From Geosiphon pyriformis (lineage: Eukaryota > Glomeromycota > Glomeromycetes > Archaeosporales > Geosiphonaceae): a stretch of 63,005 bases of DNA. The position numbers and the translations under genes were made by a program. How positions within the stretch are numbered: the first letter of the stretch is position 1; every line of letters starts with the position of its first letter. Below the pieces are notes generated by a model, which did not search any database, was not told where the DNA came from, and saw only the letters and a program-made list of their open reading frames with translations. The DNA is taken from the NCBI GenBank assembly GCA_016748015.1, contig JAAOMT010000690.1, forward strand, positions 50,554 through 113,558. Direction: 5' to 3'. Below, piece after piece: positions 51,129 through 61,820 of this stretch.

Positions 51129-51881
51129 GTGGCGACCACACCAGACACAACAACTCTAGAATATTACCAGTCAATTTACACCCACTGCAAGCAAAGATTC
51201 AACATTCCAGACGAAATTGAAGTTGTCAAGAAATCAGTATACCAATACATTGAAAACCACATCAACAATTATCTTTTTGGAAACTACAACATTTCAGAAG
51301 TTAGAAACAATCTCTACAATAATTTAGTGCACTATTCACAATTGAGAACAGAAGACCTGAACAGTGAAACACTTGCTACCTACTTCCAAGAACTTAATTT
51401 TAACATTATTGAATATTGTGAAGAAAAATACTCAGTTCAGTCTAAATACTCTTTTAACTTTGAATCAGAGACAGAAACAAGCAACAAAGACAAACAAAAA
51501 TTGAAGCAATACTCAAAAACCACTCCAAATACTCCAATACTACCAAAAACAACTGCCAAACACTTACAAACATCTGAACAAGGAACCAGTTCAAAACTCC
51601 TACTTACTATCACACCTTTTCCAGCTTCACTTGCACAAGCACAAACTTCTAATTCACCTTTAAATCAATTTTCAAGACTAGAAGATTATACATCACCCAG
51701 AAGTCTCACCAAACAACAAAAAACCCTTCAGACTAGTACCAATCTTCTTGACTATTTAGCAGAAAACCCAAGCGAACACTCTGAAATATTAGCCAACAAA
51801 GAAAACGTTTCTGAATCCATTAAAGAAGAAGTAGAATCCGAAGAAGAAAGTGAATTAACAGATAACAAGAAAAAAAAATGA
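51129..51881 (+). pseudogene. Element D gag, N-terminal part
   Basis: An uninterrupted 250-codon frame from GTG 51129 (an ancestral ATG is likely: context AAA-GTGGCG), starting VATTPDTTTLEYYQSIY. Helical N-terminus with RFNIPDEIEVVKKSVYQYIE, Ser/Thr/Pro-rich middle and a Glu/Lys-rich end. It ends in an A-rich run (AAGAAAAAAAATGA); the capsid core follows one base out of frame at 51883. No known domain in this first part. Confidence 0.65.
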
Positions 51882-51882
51882 A

Positions 51883-52640
51883 ATGACAGCTTATATTGCA
51901 AAAATTCTTGAATTTAATGAAGAAGATACTGAGACCAGTCCCCAAGAATGGCTTGACCAAGTTACTAAAACTGGAGATGCAAATAGATAGAATGCTGCCA
52001 AAATGTTAAGAACAATTCCCTACTTTCTCAAAGGAACAGCAAGAGAATGGTTTGAAAACTTGGCTGCTCTATTCAATGATTGGAATGCTTTCAAAGCAGC
52101 CTTCCTTGAACAGTTTACCAACAATAATACCTTTATCACCCTTCGAAATCAGTTTTGCAATATCAAACAAGAATCCTCCAAATCTGTTATGACTTATCTT
52201 GGAAAGTTTAACAAACTTCTCAAAAGGATTTGTCAACTCGAAACCAATGATTATTACTCAAACGCTCAAATCTTGGATCAATTTATTGCTGGTCTAAAGG
52301 ATAAACTGATTAAAAAAGTTCACTTACATGCCCTGGAAGATTTAAACTCTGCCATACAGCATGCAAAAAGATATGAAATGGCCATAGAAGAGGCCAATCA
52401 CACAAAACTTGTAAATTTGGCAATTGGAAAAACCAGCTCAGCAGCTGAGGAGAAAATTGACCAACTTACAAAAAAGGTTGAAAACTATTTCACCAACCAA
52501 CAACAACAGCAATCCCAAAGATATCAACCACCCCAAAAATGAAATCAAAATAACTTTGCACCACTTTCTAATAACCAGCCTCAGAATTGCCATTACTGTG
52601 AAATCTTTGGCCACTGAAAAAGAGATAGCAGAAAGCTACA
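51883..52640 (+). pseudogene. Element D gag, capsid core and zinc knuckle
   Basis: It starts MTAYIAKILEFNEED; a TAG at 51988-51990 replaces a Trp codon. The Retrotrans_gag-type core includes AREWFENLAALFNDWNAFKA and SVMTYLGKFNKLLKRICQLE, then a Gln-rich stretch and a knuckle CHYCEIFGH-stop-KRDS (52588 onward) where the last Cys has become Ser. Confidence 0.75.
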
Positions 52641-53089
52641 ATGAAACCAACAAAATAGGAGTAATCCACGTTACCCTCCACTACAGCAATCTTATTATCA
52701 ATCACTACCACCAGCTTACTATCCATCAAGACTCCAACACCAAAATAACTATTATCAGCCTGCCCCACAGCCAATCCAACAGCAATACCAACAACCACTC
52801 ACACAACATTATCAAGTACCTGCTTGAAGATTGATTACACAAAATCAATTCACACCACAAAACCGATACCAAGTAAACAACAATAGAATCAGTTCAAATA
52901 ACTAATTAGTTCCCCAAAATTTAGCTTAGCCAAGACCCACCTATTATCATACTCAACCTAGCTATCTTACAATATCTGAAGAACAGGATTTTTATCATAC
53001 TGCACTCTCAGAAAGTAGAGCCACAGCATGACAACAAAACTCTTCCTATACTCCTACCACAATCCCACCAGCCAGAATTGCTGAAAACG

Positions 53090-53718
53090 CCAATCTTTCA
53101 GATATATTCCCTTTTGAGTTTGAAGCAAATAAGTCACTATTCCTGCTTAGCAATGCAGCTGTCAATGAACAAAAAACAATCACTGCTATGTACACCAAAG
53201 CAGAAGTCAAAGAAAAGGCAATTCGCTTGATCCTAAACAGTAGATCTACTGGAAGCATCATCACCTACCAGTTGATGCAACAGTTAAAAAGAAATGTCAA
53301 CTGACCAGCTCAGACAGTAATCATTACTGCTGATGGCATAAAAAAGACTTCAGTAGGAGAAATTAATAATTTTCCATTCACTCTTGTTAGAATCACTATT
53401 CCAGTTAAAGTTCTTGTAATGGACGCTCCTCAGTATCAAGCTTTTGTCAGAAATGACTGGCTTCAAAAAGCCAATGTGAAATTAGACTGGAAAACCCAAG
53501 AACTACAAATCTCTTACCAAGAACAATATGTCCGAGTATCTGCCACTTGTGGTACATTCAACAAACACTCTGAAAAAGCCCTGGCTTTTGAATTTGAACC
53601 AAAGGAAGAAAAACCAATAATCGAAACATTCATGGCTCTTGGATCAACATCCAATTGGGCTGAGGAAACTGAACAAGAACATTTTACTCCACACTCTGAA
53701 CCTAAAACTCCTGGATAG
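53090..53718 (+). pseudogene. Element D aspartic protease
   Basis: The active-site region reads LILNSRSTGSIIT: Asn at 53236-53238 for Asp and Arg for Gly, both G-to-A changes. It continues ITADGIKKTSVGEI and VLVMDAPQYQAFVRNDWLQK, the retropepsin fold and the block just after it. One stop (TGA, 53303-53305) lies between. Confidence 0.75.
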
Positions 53719-53759
53719 AATATCCCTTACTCAAAACCTAAACCAAGGAAATGACACTC

Positions 53760-54489
53760 CTATATTCCTCTTAAATGTAAGGACTGCCACAAGAAACTAT
53801 CATCAATAGGAGCTTGTATTTCACCTGAGGAAGAATATGAGAGTTATACCTGCTACTACTGCAAGGCCTGCCATCAAGAACAATGGGGCCACTTGATCAA
53901 AAGAAGCAGAAAATAGAATAGAACACCCTGTTTTACTTGTAGAAAGCAGCTTTTCGATGAATGTGACTAGATTGATGTCACATTTAGAGGAGGAGTCTGT
54001 GATCAAACTTGCCAATATGCTCTTTCTATTGCAGAAAAGGTAAAACATGGAACACTTTTCAATGCTGCATACAATAGTGTCCTCAACAAACTCCATTATT
54101 ACTCCTATAACACCGAAATGATCTATGAACTTGCCATGGTTTTAATTAACAGAGGAACCAAAGAAAATGTCCTTCAAATAAAAGAAGCTGAATATATCAA
54201 ATATACCTTGAAATTAGCTGGATTCGATTATGAAGATGAAGTAGAAGTATACCATCAAATCACAAGTCACACCTACCTAACCAAAGAAGCTCAAGCTCAA
54301 CGGCTAGAGCAAATGAACATTAAATTATGTGAGGAATGCATAATGTCTTGTGATGAACAATGGTGTCCTAAATACTATGCCTTTAGCATTCCATTACCCA
54401 GTGAAAGTAACGAATATGAAATCAAATTTGGTGAACCTAAAGCAATAGAAGAAATTGAAATGACACCCATCTATCTTATTGAAAGTTAG
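53760..54489 (+). pseudogene. Element D Cys-rich linker between protease and dUTPase
   Basis: CX2C pairs in order: CKDC, CYYCKAC, CFTC, then CDQTC, and a terminal CEECIMSCDEQWC cluster (54331-54372). It aligns with the linker of element C at 60531-61135, including KKLSSxGAC. The cysteines suggest several zinc sites; role unknown. Three stops break it. Confidence 0.65.
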
Positions 54490-54539
54490 CCTGCTTTACA
54501 GCTCAAATACTTCAACAACAATGAACAAGGAATAAAGCC

Positions 54540-54990
54540 TGAAAAAGCACATGAAATTGATGCTAAATACGATCTACAATATCCAGGAAAAGACACTTTG
54601 GTTCTTCAACCAAATTCCCTTACCAAGATCAATCTTAAAATTGCTCTCGAAATCCCACCAGGAGCAATGGTCCAAATTGCTTTATGATCATCATTGGCAA
54701 GCAAAGAAATTAATGTTAAAGAAGGAATTATAAATGCTGGATATACAGGAGACATTACAATCATGTTACAAAATGAAACCAATAAACTTTTTCAGATTGA
54801 ACATGCTGAAAAAATTGCTCAAGCTATTTATTTACTGTTAATCAACATTTCAGATTTACAATTAGTCAATCAAAGAGAACAATTGGGAAAAAGTAAAAGA
54901 AGAACCAATGGTTTTGGTTCAACTGGACAATTCACAGTTCCAGTAAACATAGCTCTTAATGAACAAAATGAATCTTACCAGATTCTATGA
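54540..54990 (+). pseudogene. Element D dUTPase domain
   Basis: dUTPase motifs in order: EIDAKYDLQYPG (motif 1), IALEIPPGAMVQIA-stop-SSLA (motif 2; active copies have SRSSLA), EGIINAGYTGDI (motif 3; the catalytic Asp of IIDAGY is Asn, 54733-54735), EKIAQAIYLLL (motif 4) and NGFGSTG (motif 5, intact). dUTPases hydrolyse dUTP to keep uracil out of new DNA. Placed between the linker and RT in the polyprotein. Confidence 0.85.
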
Positions 54991-55429
54991 CTTTCACAAC
55001 CAATTACTATTTCACCCTTTAGGGAACATCCAGAAATCTACACCTGCCCAAAGCCAACAACCACACAACAAATTTTTGAATCCAACAAACAAGTCTGCTT
55101 GGAACATAATATTTTGATCCCAAACATTTATATTCCAGAAGGAACAAAGAAAGTCTGAGTTACTTTTTACAATCTCAACAATTATCTCATAGTTTTATTA
55201 AATAACTTAGAAATTGGAGTTATTCACAGTAACATCTTTCAACAAAAACTACCCCAAACAGTTCTCAATTTTTCAGAAATCATTGGACATTTACTACCAA
55301 AAATCAACCCAAACCCTAGCTCTGAAAACTACCATGTTGTCATGGAAAAATTATCTCGAATTAACATGGAACAACTTGAACCACAACAACAGAACCAGCT
55401 CAAAGAGCTAATTGCAGAATTTGCTAATA

Positions 55430-56175
55430 TTTTTGCCAAAAACAACAATGACTTAGGAAGAACCAATTTGGTTCAACACCAAATCTATACAGGAGATGCC
55501 AAACCAAGAAGACAACAAGCCTACTGAGTTGCTCTAGAAAGCCACCAATTTATCAGAAAAGAAGTACAACAAATGCTTAACAATGGGCTTATTCAACCAT
55601 CAATGAGTCCATGGGCTTTACCTGTGATCTTAGTTAAAAAAAAAAATGGAAAGATACAATTTTGTGTTAATTATTGACAACTTAACAGTATTATCATTGG
55701 AGATGCCTACCCTTTTCTCCGAATTGATGACATGTTGGATGCCCTTGGAAAGTCCAAATACTTTTTGACATTAGATTTAGAGAGCAAATACTGGCAAGTT
55801 GCCATGGATCCCAAAGATCACCCCAAAACAGCATTTACCACTCAAAGAAGGAAATTATGAGTTTAATGTAATGCCTTTCGGATTATGCAATGCACCAGCA
55901 ACATTCCAAAGACTTATGGATGTTGTTTACAAAGACCTCCTTTGGAAATCAGTAGTTGTCTATCTCGATGATACTGATGTTTATTCACCATCTTTTGAAT
56001 TACACTTAATACATCTGTGAGAAGTTTTTCAATGATTACAGAAAGCAGAACTGAAACTGAACATCAAAAAATGCTACTTCGGAAAAACAAGTTTGGCTTT
56101 TCTTGGCCACATTGTGAGCAAAGATGGAATTAAACCAGACCCCAGAAAAATCAGCACTGTCAAGAACTTCAAGAC
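55430..56175 (+). pseudogene. Element D reverse transcriptase
   Basis: RT blocks: NNGLIQPSMSPWALPVILVKK, FCVNY-stop-QLN (CGA-to-TGA), TLDLESKYWQVAM (motif A, Asp kept), a 1-base frameshift near 55842, then EFNVMPFGLCNAPATFQRLM, VVYLDD (motif C, 55957-55974, intact) and FLGHIVSKDGI. Stops elsewhere. Confidence 0.85.
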
Positions 56176-56179
56176 TCTA

Positions 56180-56770
56180 TAAAATATCACAGAATTGAAA
56201 GGATTTATTGGATTAGCTTCCTATTACTGAAAATTTATCAAAGGATTCTCAGAAATTGCAAAACCCTTCAACCAGCTCACTACTAAAAACGTCAAATACA
56301 AATGGATGGAAAAACACCAAAAAGCTTTTGAAATTTTCAAGGAAAAGCTGACAACAGCTCCAATTCTCACCTACTCAGACTTCAGTAACTGATTTCGACT
56401 AGCTACAGACGCTTCTTGCACTGCCTTTGGTGCCATCTTATCACAATTAGATGACAACAGAAATGAGTGAGTAATTGCTTATGCTAGCAGAACATTAAAA
56501 CCAGCTGAGAAAAACTACTCTGCCACAGAACTAGAAACAGCAGCTGTAATTTGGGCCTTACACTACTTCAATCTTTATCTCAAGCCTAAAGAATTCAACA
56601 TTATTATTGATAATATTGGACTCAAATGGCTTCAAAACAAAAACACTCAGCTGAATGCCAAACAAACCCAATGAACAGGATTTTTAGCCAACTACCAATA
56701 CATTATACATCACAAACCAAGAAAACTCCACACCAATGTTGATTGTCTCTCAAGAATAAGGCAAGATTAG
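56180..56770 (+). pseudogene. Element D RNase H and connection
   Basis: LKGFIGLASYY-stop-KFIKGFS starts the connection; RNase H has RLATDASCTAFGAILSQ (first Asp kept), YSATELETAAVIWALHYF (Glu kept) and IIIDNIGLKWLQNK, then the tether HTNVDCLSRI. Confidence 0.8.
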
Positions 56771-57030
56771 AACACAAAATCAACACCCATTTGAATTAGC
56801 AGTAACAAAAACAACAAACAATGAACCCTGAAAACTACAAAAATCTCAAACAATATTTGGAGACATTAATAATTCCAACAGATTGGTCTTTAGATGAAAA
56901 ACACCAATTACAACAAAAAGCCAAACAATATTTTCTATACAACAACACCATTTATTATTGAAACTTCAGAAACCCAGACAAATCACTCAGATTAATACAG
57001 GAAAATGAGAAGAAAACTATCTTATACAAC

Positions 57031-58206
57031 ATGCACTCAGACCCTTTATCAGCACATTTAGGAAAAAATAGCACCACCCAAAAAACATTAGAACACTACT
57101 TTTGGCCCCAAATGAGAAAAGACATTCATGAATACATTAAAACTTGTGATATTTGTCAAAGAAGAGAAGGAACTCGCCCTATAGAACCTTTAAATCCAAT
57201 CAAAGTTGGACAACCTTTTGACCGAGTTGGTATCAATTTAGTCAGACCACTACTTATTACAAACCAAGGAAACCATTATATCGCAGTAGCTATAGATTAT
57301 CTCACCAAATAGCCTGAAGCCAGAGCCATTCAACGAGCAGATGCAAAATCAGTAGCAAACTTTATTTACAAAGACATTATTTGTAGACACAGATGTCCAA
57401 TCAAACTTTTATCTGATCAAGAAACACATTTTGTGAACAATCTAATTCAAGAAATCTGTGAACAATTCAATGTTAAAAGACTATTATCTTCATCCTACCA
57501 TCCACAAACAAATGGACTTGTAGAATGTTTCAACAGAACATTGTGTAAATCTTTAGCCAAAGTCTTAACAAATTTTGAGCAGGAATAGGATATCTTTATT
57601 CCATCAGTGTTACTAGCATATAAAACACTAAAACAAGATACTACAAAACACACACCATTTGATTTAATCTATGGAAGGACAGCAACATTACCAATTAGTT
57701 TCACAGTGAAAACATACCCAGTACAGTCAATTAATGAAGACAACTTTCAGGAAACACTGCAATAAAGAGTCTACACTCTGCTTAGCACATTGGAAAGAAA
57801 ATGACAAATAGCAGCAACTCACATTGAACACTCCCAAGCTCAACAAAAAGAATGGCATGACAACAAATTGCCACCAGTCACCAATAAATTTAAAATTGGA
57901 AACAAAGTTCTCTTACACAGAACTAAAGCCAAAAAACAATGGAGTGGAAAATTTGAAAATAAATGGGATGGACTATTCTTTATTCATGAAATTCTAGGCA
58001 ATGAATTATACAAGTTAAGACTTGATAACAAAATCCTAGCAAAAGTTACACATGGAGATTGTTTAAAACACTATAATTCTAGAAACAATCCTGAACCATT
58101 AATTCCACAAATTGGTACACATTCCCCTTTAATCAATCCCAAAGATATTTCCCGAAATTTAGAACCAATAGTTGTCATTGAACAACCTCCCAACTTGAAC
58201 ACTTAA
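57031..58206 (+). pseudogene. Element D integrase
   Basis: HHCC zinc domain (HLGKNSTTQKTLEHYFWP, CDICQRREG), then the DDE core: VGINLVRPL (first catalytic Asp is Asn, 57235-57237), LLSDQETHFVN (second Asp kept) and SSYHPQTNGLVECFNRTL (Glu kept). The C-terminal domain (57868-58206) reads FKIGNKVLLHRTKAKKQWSGKFENKW and GNELYKLRL, the usual GPY/F-like end, and ends PPNLNT-stop at 58206. Four stops break the core. Confidence 0.88.
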
Positions 58207-58368
58207 TTTAAATTTATTATTATAGTTATCTCCTTAATTTAGAAACAATCTCACAAAAACAAAACAAAAATAACATAAAAACCCATACACCAAAAATAAT
58301 TTTCCTTTATTTTCAAATCTCTTATAATAATTATTTCTTAAAACATTCAACAATTATCCCAAAAACTA

Positions 58369-59046
58369 ATGTTAGCTTTAAAAACAATACCCGAATTATC
58401 CATTACTGTTACTGGAAACCACATTAATTATACCCAAACAGAAGTAGTTACAAATTTAGCCCCAAATGCACAAAAATATCACCCATATAAGAAGAATACA
58501 AGAAGTTATTTTGGAATTTACCTGCCAGAACTTTTAAAGCTTGCTTTAAAAAAAAACTTAATGCTCACTTCTATTAGTATTCTACCAAATGCTACTATTC
58601 AACAAAAACTTCAACTGTGTCTTAATGAAGAAAACTATGACTATACTCCAATATATAAATATTTCTATATTGGAAAAACACTTCATGAACAAAAACAGAA
58701 GCTTACAGCAGCAAACCTCACAAAAGAAGCTATTTGGAAACAACTCCACAATGAATTCAAGACAACAGCTGGACCTACAAACAGTCATTATAAACTAAGA
58801 GCTGCTCTTAGACTTTATGACCTATTCTACACTTGTGAAAATGTCCTACAAAACCCAATTTTACAGCCTTTGAATATTCAATACATTGGAAAGCTCACAG
58901 AACTGAAATTTCAACAATTTTCAGACCAAATTTCTTCAATAATTTTGGATTATTATCTGGAAATTACAGACAGTACTTTGACTTCAATGGAGCTCAGTCT
59001 TGAGGAGGAGGTTATGTTACCAGACGAAATTAGAGATATTATTTAA
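58369..59046 (+). CDS. Extra ORF (225 aa) between integrase and the 3' LTR of element D, unknown function
   Basis: Open from ATG 58369 to TAA 59046 with no stop or frameshift, in an element otherwise full of them. The last ten residues (LPDEIRDII) are encoded by the start of the 3' LTR. The N-terminal ~65 residues are basic and Tyr/Asn-rich (KYHPYKKNTRSYFGIYLPEL); the rest is Leu/Lys/Gln-rich and probably helical, ending in an acidic patch (SLEEEVM). No signal peptide, no membrane helix, two or three scattered Cys; hence not a clear env-like protein. I recognise no domain. The position is that of third ORFs in other LTR elements. It may be an accessory protein, perhaps made from a subgenomic RNA. 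Confidence 0.55.
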   Translation: MLALKTIPELSITVTGNHINYTQTEVVTNLAPNAQKYHPYKKNTRSYFGIYLPELLKLALKKNLMLTSISILPNATIQQKLQLCLNEENYDYTPIYKYFYIGKTLHEQKQKLTAANLTKEAIWKQLHNEFKTTAGPTNSHYKLRAALRLYDLFYTCENVLQNPILQPLNIQYIGKLTELKFQQFSDQISSIILDYYLEITDSTLTSMELSLEEEVMLPDEIRDII

Positions 59047-59998
59047 CATGAAATTATTTTTATAATTCTTATCATTAATTAACATATATTATCATTTCAA
59101 ATTATTACTTATTACATTAGCAAAATGTCCGAAATTATCATTTAATTAATAAACTAATTTATACATAACACAGATGTAACCTAATTGTGATGATCAATCA
59201 TGCAATACCCCGAAATATGTAACATTCAAAAGTTTGCCAAAATTTGTAGAAATTCGCCGAAATAATTGATAGTTTACCAAAATATTTAATAGTTTGCAAA
59301 AATAACTTGTAGTTTACCAAAATGTATCTTTAGTTCAGCAAAATTGTAGAAAAGAGCAAAGTTCAAGTTCATAGAATAGTGTTACAACAAGTTGTATAAA
59401 AAAAGAGCTTTTCTCTTCGAGAAAATGTATTTTACTTCAGATTTAACAATTAGAATCATCTTTTACACACAAAAACGAAATAAATATCAAATAATTTGAA
59501 AAATCAAATCCTTAATTATTCCTTTTTTTGAAATTAACCAATTCCTACTAAACAGTTTTGAAATTGATTAGCTACCAATTTCAATAAACTGTTAGTGACT
59601 CCAGGCCTGGATAGAAAACGTTTCTCTTGACAGAATTCTATTTCTTTTACATTTCTTTTATTTTCTTTCTTTTATTTTTTTATTATAATCATTAGGGTAG
59701 CCTACAGACGAGATTCCTGTAGAAGAGTTGACTTTCACAGCAAAATAACTACACATTTTTAGTGAGCTTCTAGACAAGCAATTCCTGAAAAAAAGTTGAC
59801 ATTTATTACAATGTAACTACACAAAGCAACTGGCATGGAATTGGCCATTCCACTTATAAGCCCAGCAGTTCAAATTATAGAAAATAATTTAAAGATAAAT
59901 TCAGTTACTGGAGGTTTAACCACATCCAGACAATGTAAATTCACAACAAATAGGCATCAACAACATTAAAAAAAAGAGACCAAAAACTTCCGGTAACA
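59015..59998 (+). repeat. 3' LTR of element D
   Basis: 984 bp from TGTTACC to GGTAACA. Differs from the 5' LTR by about 53 transitions and one ~22-bp indel (TTTATTTTC-type, near 59650). U3 repeats at about 59230-59347, TATA at 59395-59400. Confidence 0.92.
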
Positions 59999-60002
59999 AC
60001 AG

Positions 60003-60530
60003 CATCATAGTACCAATTAAAGTACTCATCATAGAAGCCACCCAATACCAAGCTCTAGTTGGTAATGACTGGCTGTCCAAAACAAATGTCACTTTAGACT
60101 GAAACACACAAGAGCTTTAACTCAGCCAGAATGGGCAACACATGTGAGTACCAGCAACATGTGGCCACTTCAAGGCTACCAACACCATGGCACCACTAAT
60201 CAATTTTGAGGAAAAGAAACCAAAACCTACCTGAGAAGCCTACCAAGTGTCATGGACTGATGAAGAGCACAACAAACTGCCGCCAATACTCTCTTGGAAT
60301 GACAATGACAATGGAAAAAAAAACAAAAGGAAGAACTTACCTGGGAAACCAATGACTTGACATGGACCAACAATAATGAGAGCAAACTGACTTCAAGCTG
60401 AGAATGGGAAGAAAACAAAGAAGATAAAGCGAAAGGAAAAGAAAGAAAAAAAGGGACCACCCAAATCACCACCACTTATAATACCTACACTATACCACAA
60501 CAATCTACCTATCATCAATCTAGGCTGGTA
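60003..60530 (+). pseudogene. Element C protease remainder and spacer
   Basis: It resumes the C polyprotein as SIIVPIKVLIIEATQYQAL and VGNDWLSKTNVTLD, then WTDEEHNKLPPILSWNDNDN. A frameshift lies in the A-run at about 60316-60325; downstream, the frame is ELTWETNDLTW and a Lys/Glu-rich spacer with YNTYTIPQQ. Confidence 0.75.
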
Positions 60531-61137
60531 TGCATCAATTGTGACAAGAAACTGTCATCAATGGGTGCATGCTGTGGTAACGATGAGGAATACTACACTG
60601 CAACAAAGTTTTACTGTCATCCATGTGTACTCGAACACTTTGGATGACCAAAGAGGCAGGAAAAATAGGATAACCAACCTTGTCTCACTTGTGGGGAGAT
60701 CCTGCTAGATGAAGAGATATGAAACAACATCCCAGGACGTAGAGGAATATATGACAAATCATGCCAATATATGATTCTGATAAGCAACTGGGTAAAGAAA
60801 GAAACCCCAATAGAAGCAGCCTGGAGAAGAGCCATGCAGTGACTGGACAGTTGTCCACATGATAATGATGAAATCTGGAGAATGGCAATCACCAAAATAG
60901 AAGGAGTGACACCTGAAGAGATCAGAAAGATCAAGAACAATCTCTTAGAACCCATAGAACTTGACTGGGACCCAAAACCAGTCATAAATCTTCTAGATCC
61001 AAAGCAGTTCCACGAACATTACCAGGAATTGGCACCTACTCAAGAAGAACAAGAGCAATGCTTAGAAGAAATAAACACTTGACTATGTGACCACTGTTTG
61101 ATTCCATGTGACTTCCAATATTGTAATAAGTGTGACC
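60531..61137 (+). pseudogene. Element C Cys-rich linker
   Basis: CINC and GACC (60531-60574), FYCHPC, PCLTC, SCQY and a last cluster LCDHCLIPCDFQYCNKC (61082-61132; C-x2-C-x4-C-x4-C-x2-C). It aligns with element D 53760-54372 including KKLSSMGAC. Between clusters is a conserved acidic helix region (EEIRKIKNN..EPIELDWD, FHEHYQELAPTQEEQEQ). Several stops at Trp/Arg/Gln sites. Confidence 0.65.
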
Positions 61138-61414
61138 TCATTTACAATTCACCACCACGCATGATCTACACAATCCCCGAGGAAGAGAAACCAATTAACA
61201 GCTGCACATCGGAATCAGAATTAGTTTACAATTCCAATTCAAACTCTGACAACAATGATGATGAAGACACTGGTTCCAGCTCCACGCAATGTGGCAATGA
61301 AAATATCAATAATTCAAACTCTGATTCTAACTACGAACAATACATTGCCCTACCAGATCTCTCCAAAAAACAGGAATTGGAATGGTACAGTGACAATGGC
61401 AAAGACATTATACC

Positions 61415-61820
61415 AGAACGCACGCATAATACCAATACAGAGTTTAATCTGAGATATCCTAGAAAAGATGTTATAAAATTGGAACCACATTTACACATCT
61501 GCATAGATCTGAAAATAGCATTAGAAATTCCAGCAACAACAATAGTTCAATTAGCATCTAGGAGTAGTTTAGCAAAAAGAGGAATAAACATCAGAAGAGG
61601 AATAATTGACACAGAATACATAGAAAATATCATTGCCATGCTACAAAATAACTAAGAAAATGCATATATTATAGAGCCAAACAAAAAGATAGCACAGGCA
61701 ATATTTCTGCCTCTGGTTAAAATAGCTCAATTAGTATCAGTGGGAAACAGGGAAGAGTTAAGAATAACAGCAAGAGAGATACAGAGATTTGGGTCAATGA
61801 GTAGAATGGATGTACCAGTT
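61415..61820 (+). pseudogene. Element C dUTPase domain
   Basis: Motifs: HNTNTEFNLRYP (motif 1, degraded), IALEIPATTIVQLASRSSLA (motif 2, intact), GIIDTEYIENI (motif 3, catalytic Asp and Tyr kept), KIAQAIFLPL (motif 4) and RFGSMSRMDVP (motif 5, degraded GFGSTG). A TAA at 61653-61655 breaks it. Upstream is an Asn/Ser/Asp-rich low-complexity region (61200-61340). Confidence 0.85.

Larger units (their letters stand above)
49786..59998 (+). mobile_element. Gypsy element D, nested in element C
   Basis: 10.2 kb with LTRs at 49786-50744 and 59015-59998 and the 4-bp duplication ACAG (49782-49785, 59999-60002; a fifth shared A cannot be excluded). Order: gag, protease, Cys-rich linker, dUTPase, RT, RNase H, integrase (Ty3/Gypsy order), then an extra ORF. 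It is broken by many TGA/TAA/TAG codons and at least two frameshifts. An assembly gap lies in gag. Confidence 0.92.

Noticed and set aside
58369-59046. Envelope-like protein
   Set aside because: No signal peptide, membrane anchor or cysteine pattern; position alone is not enough.
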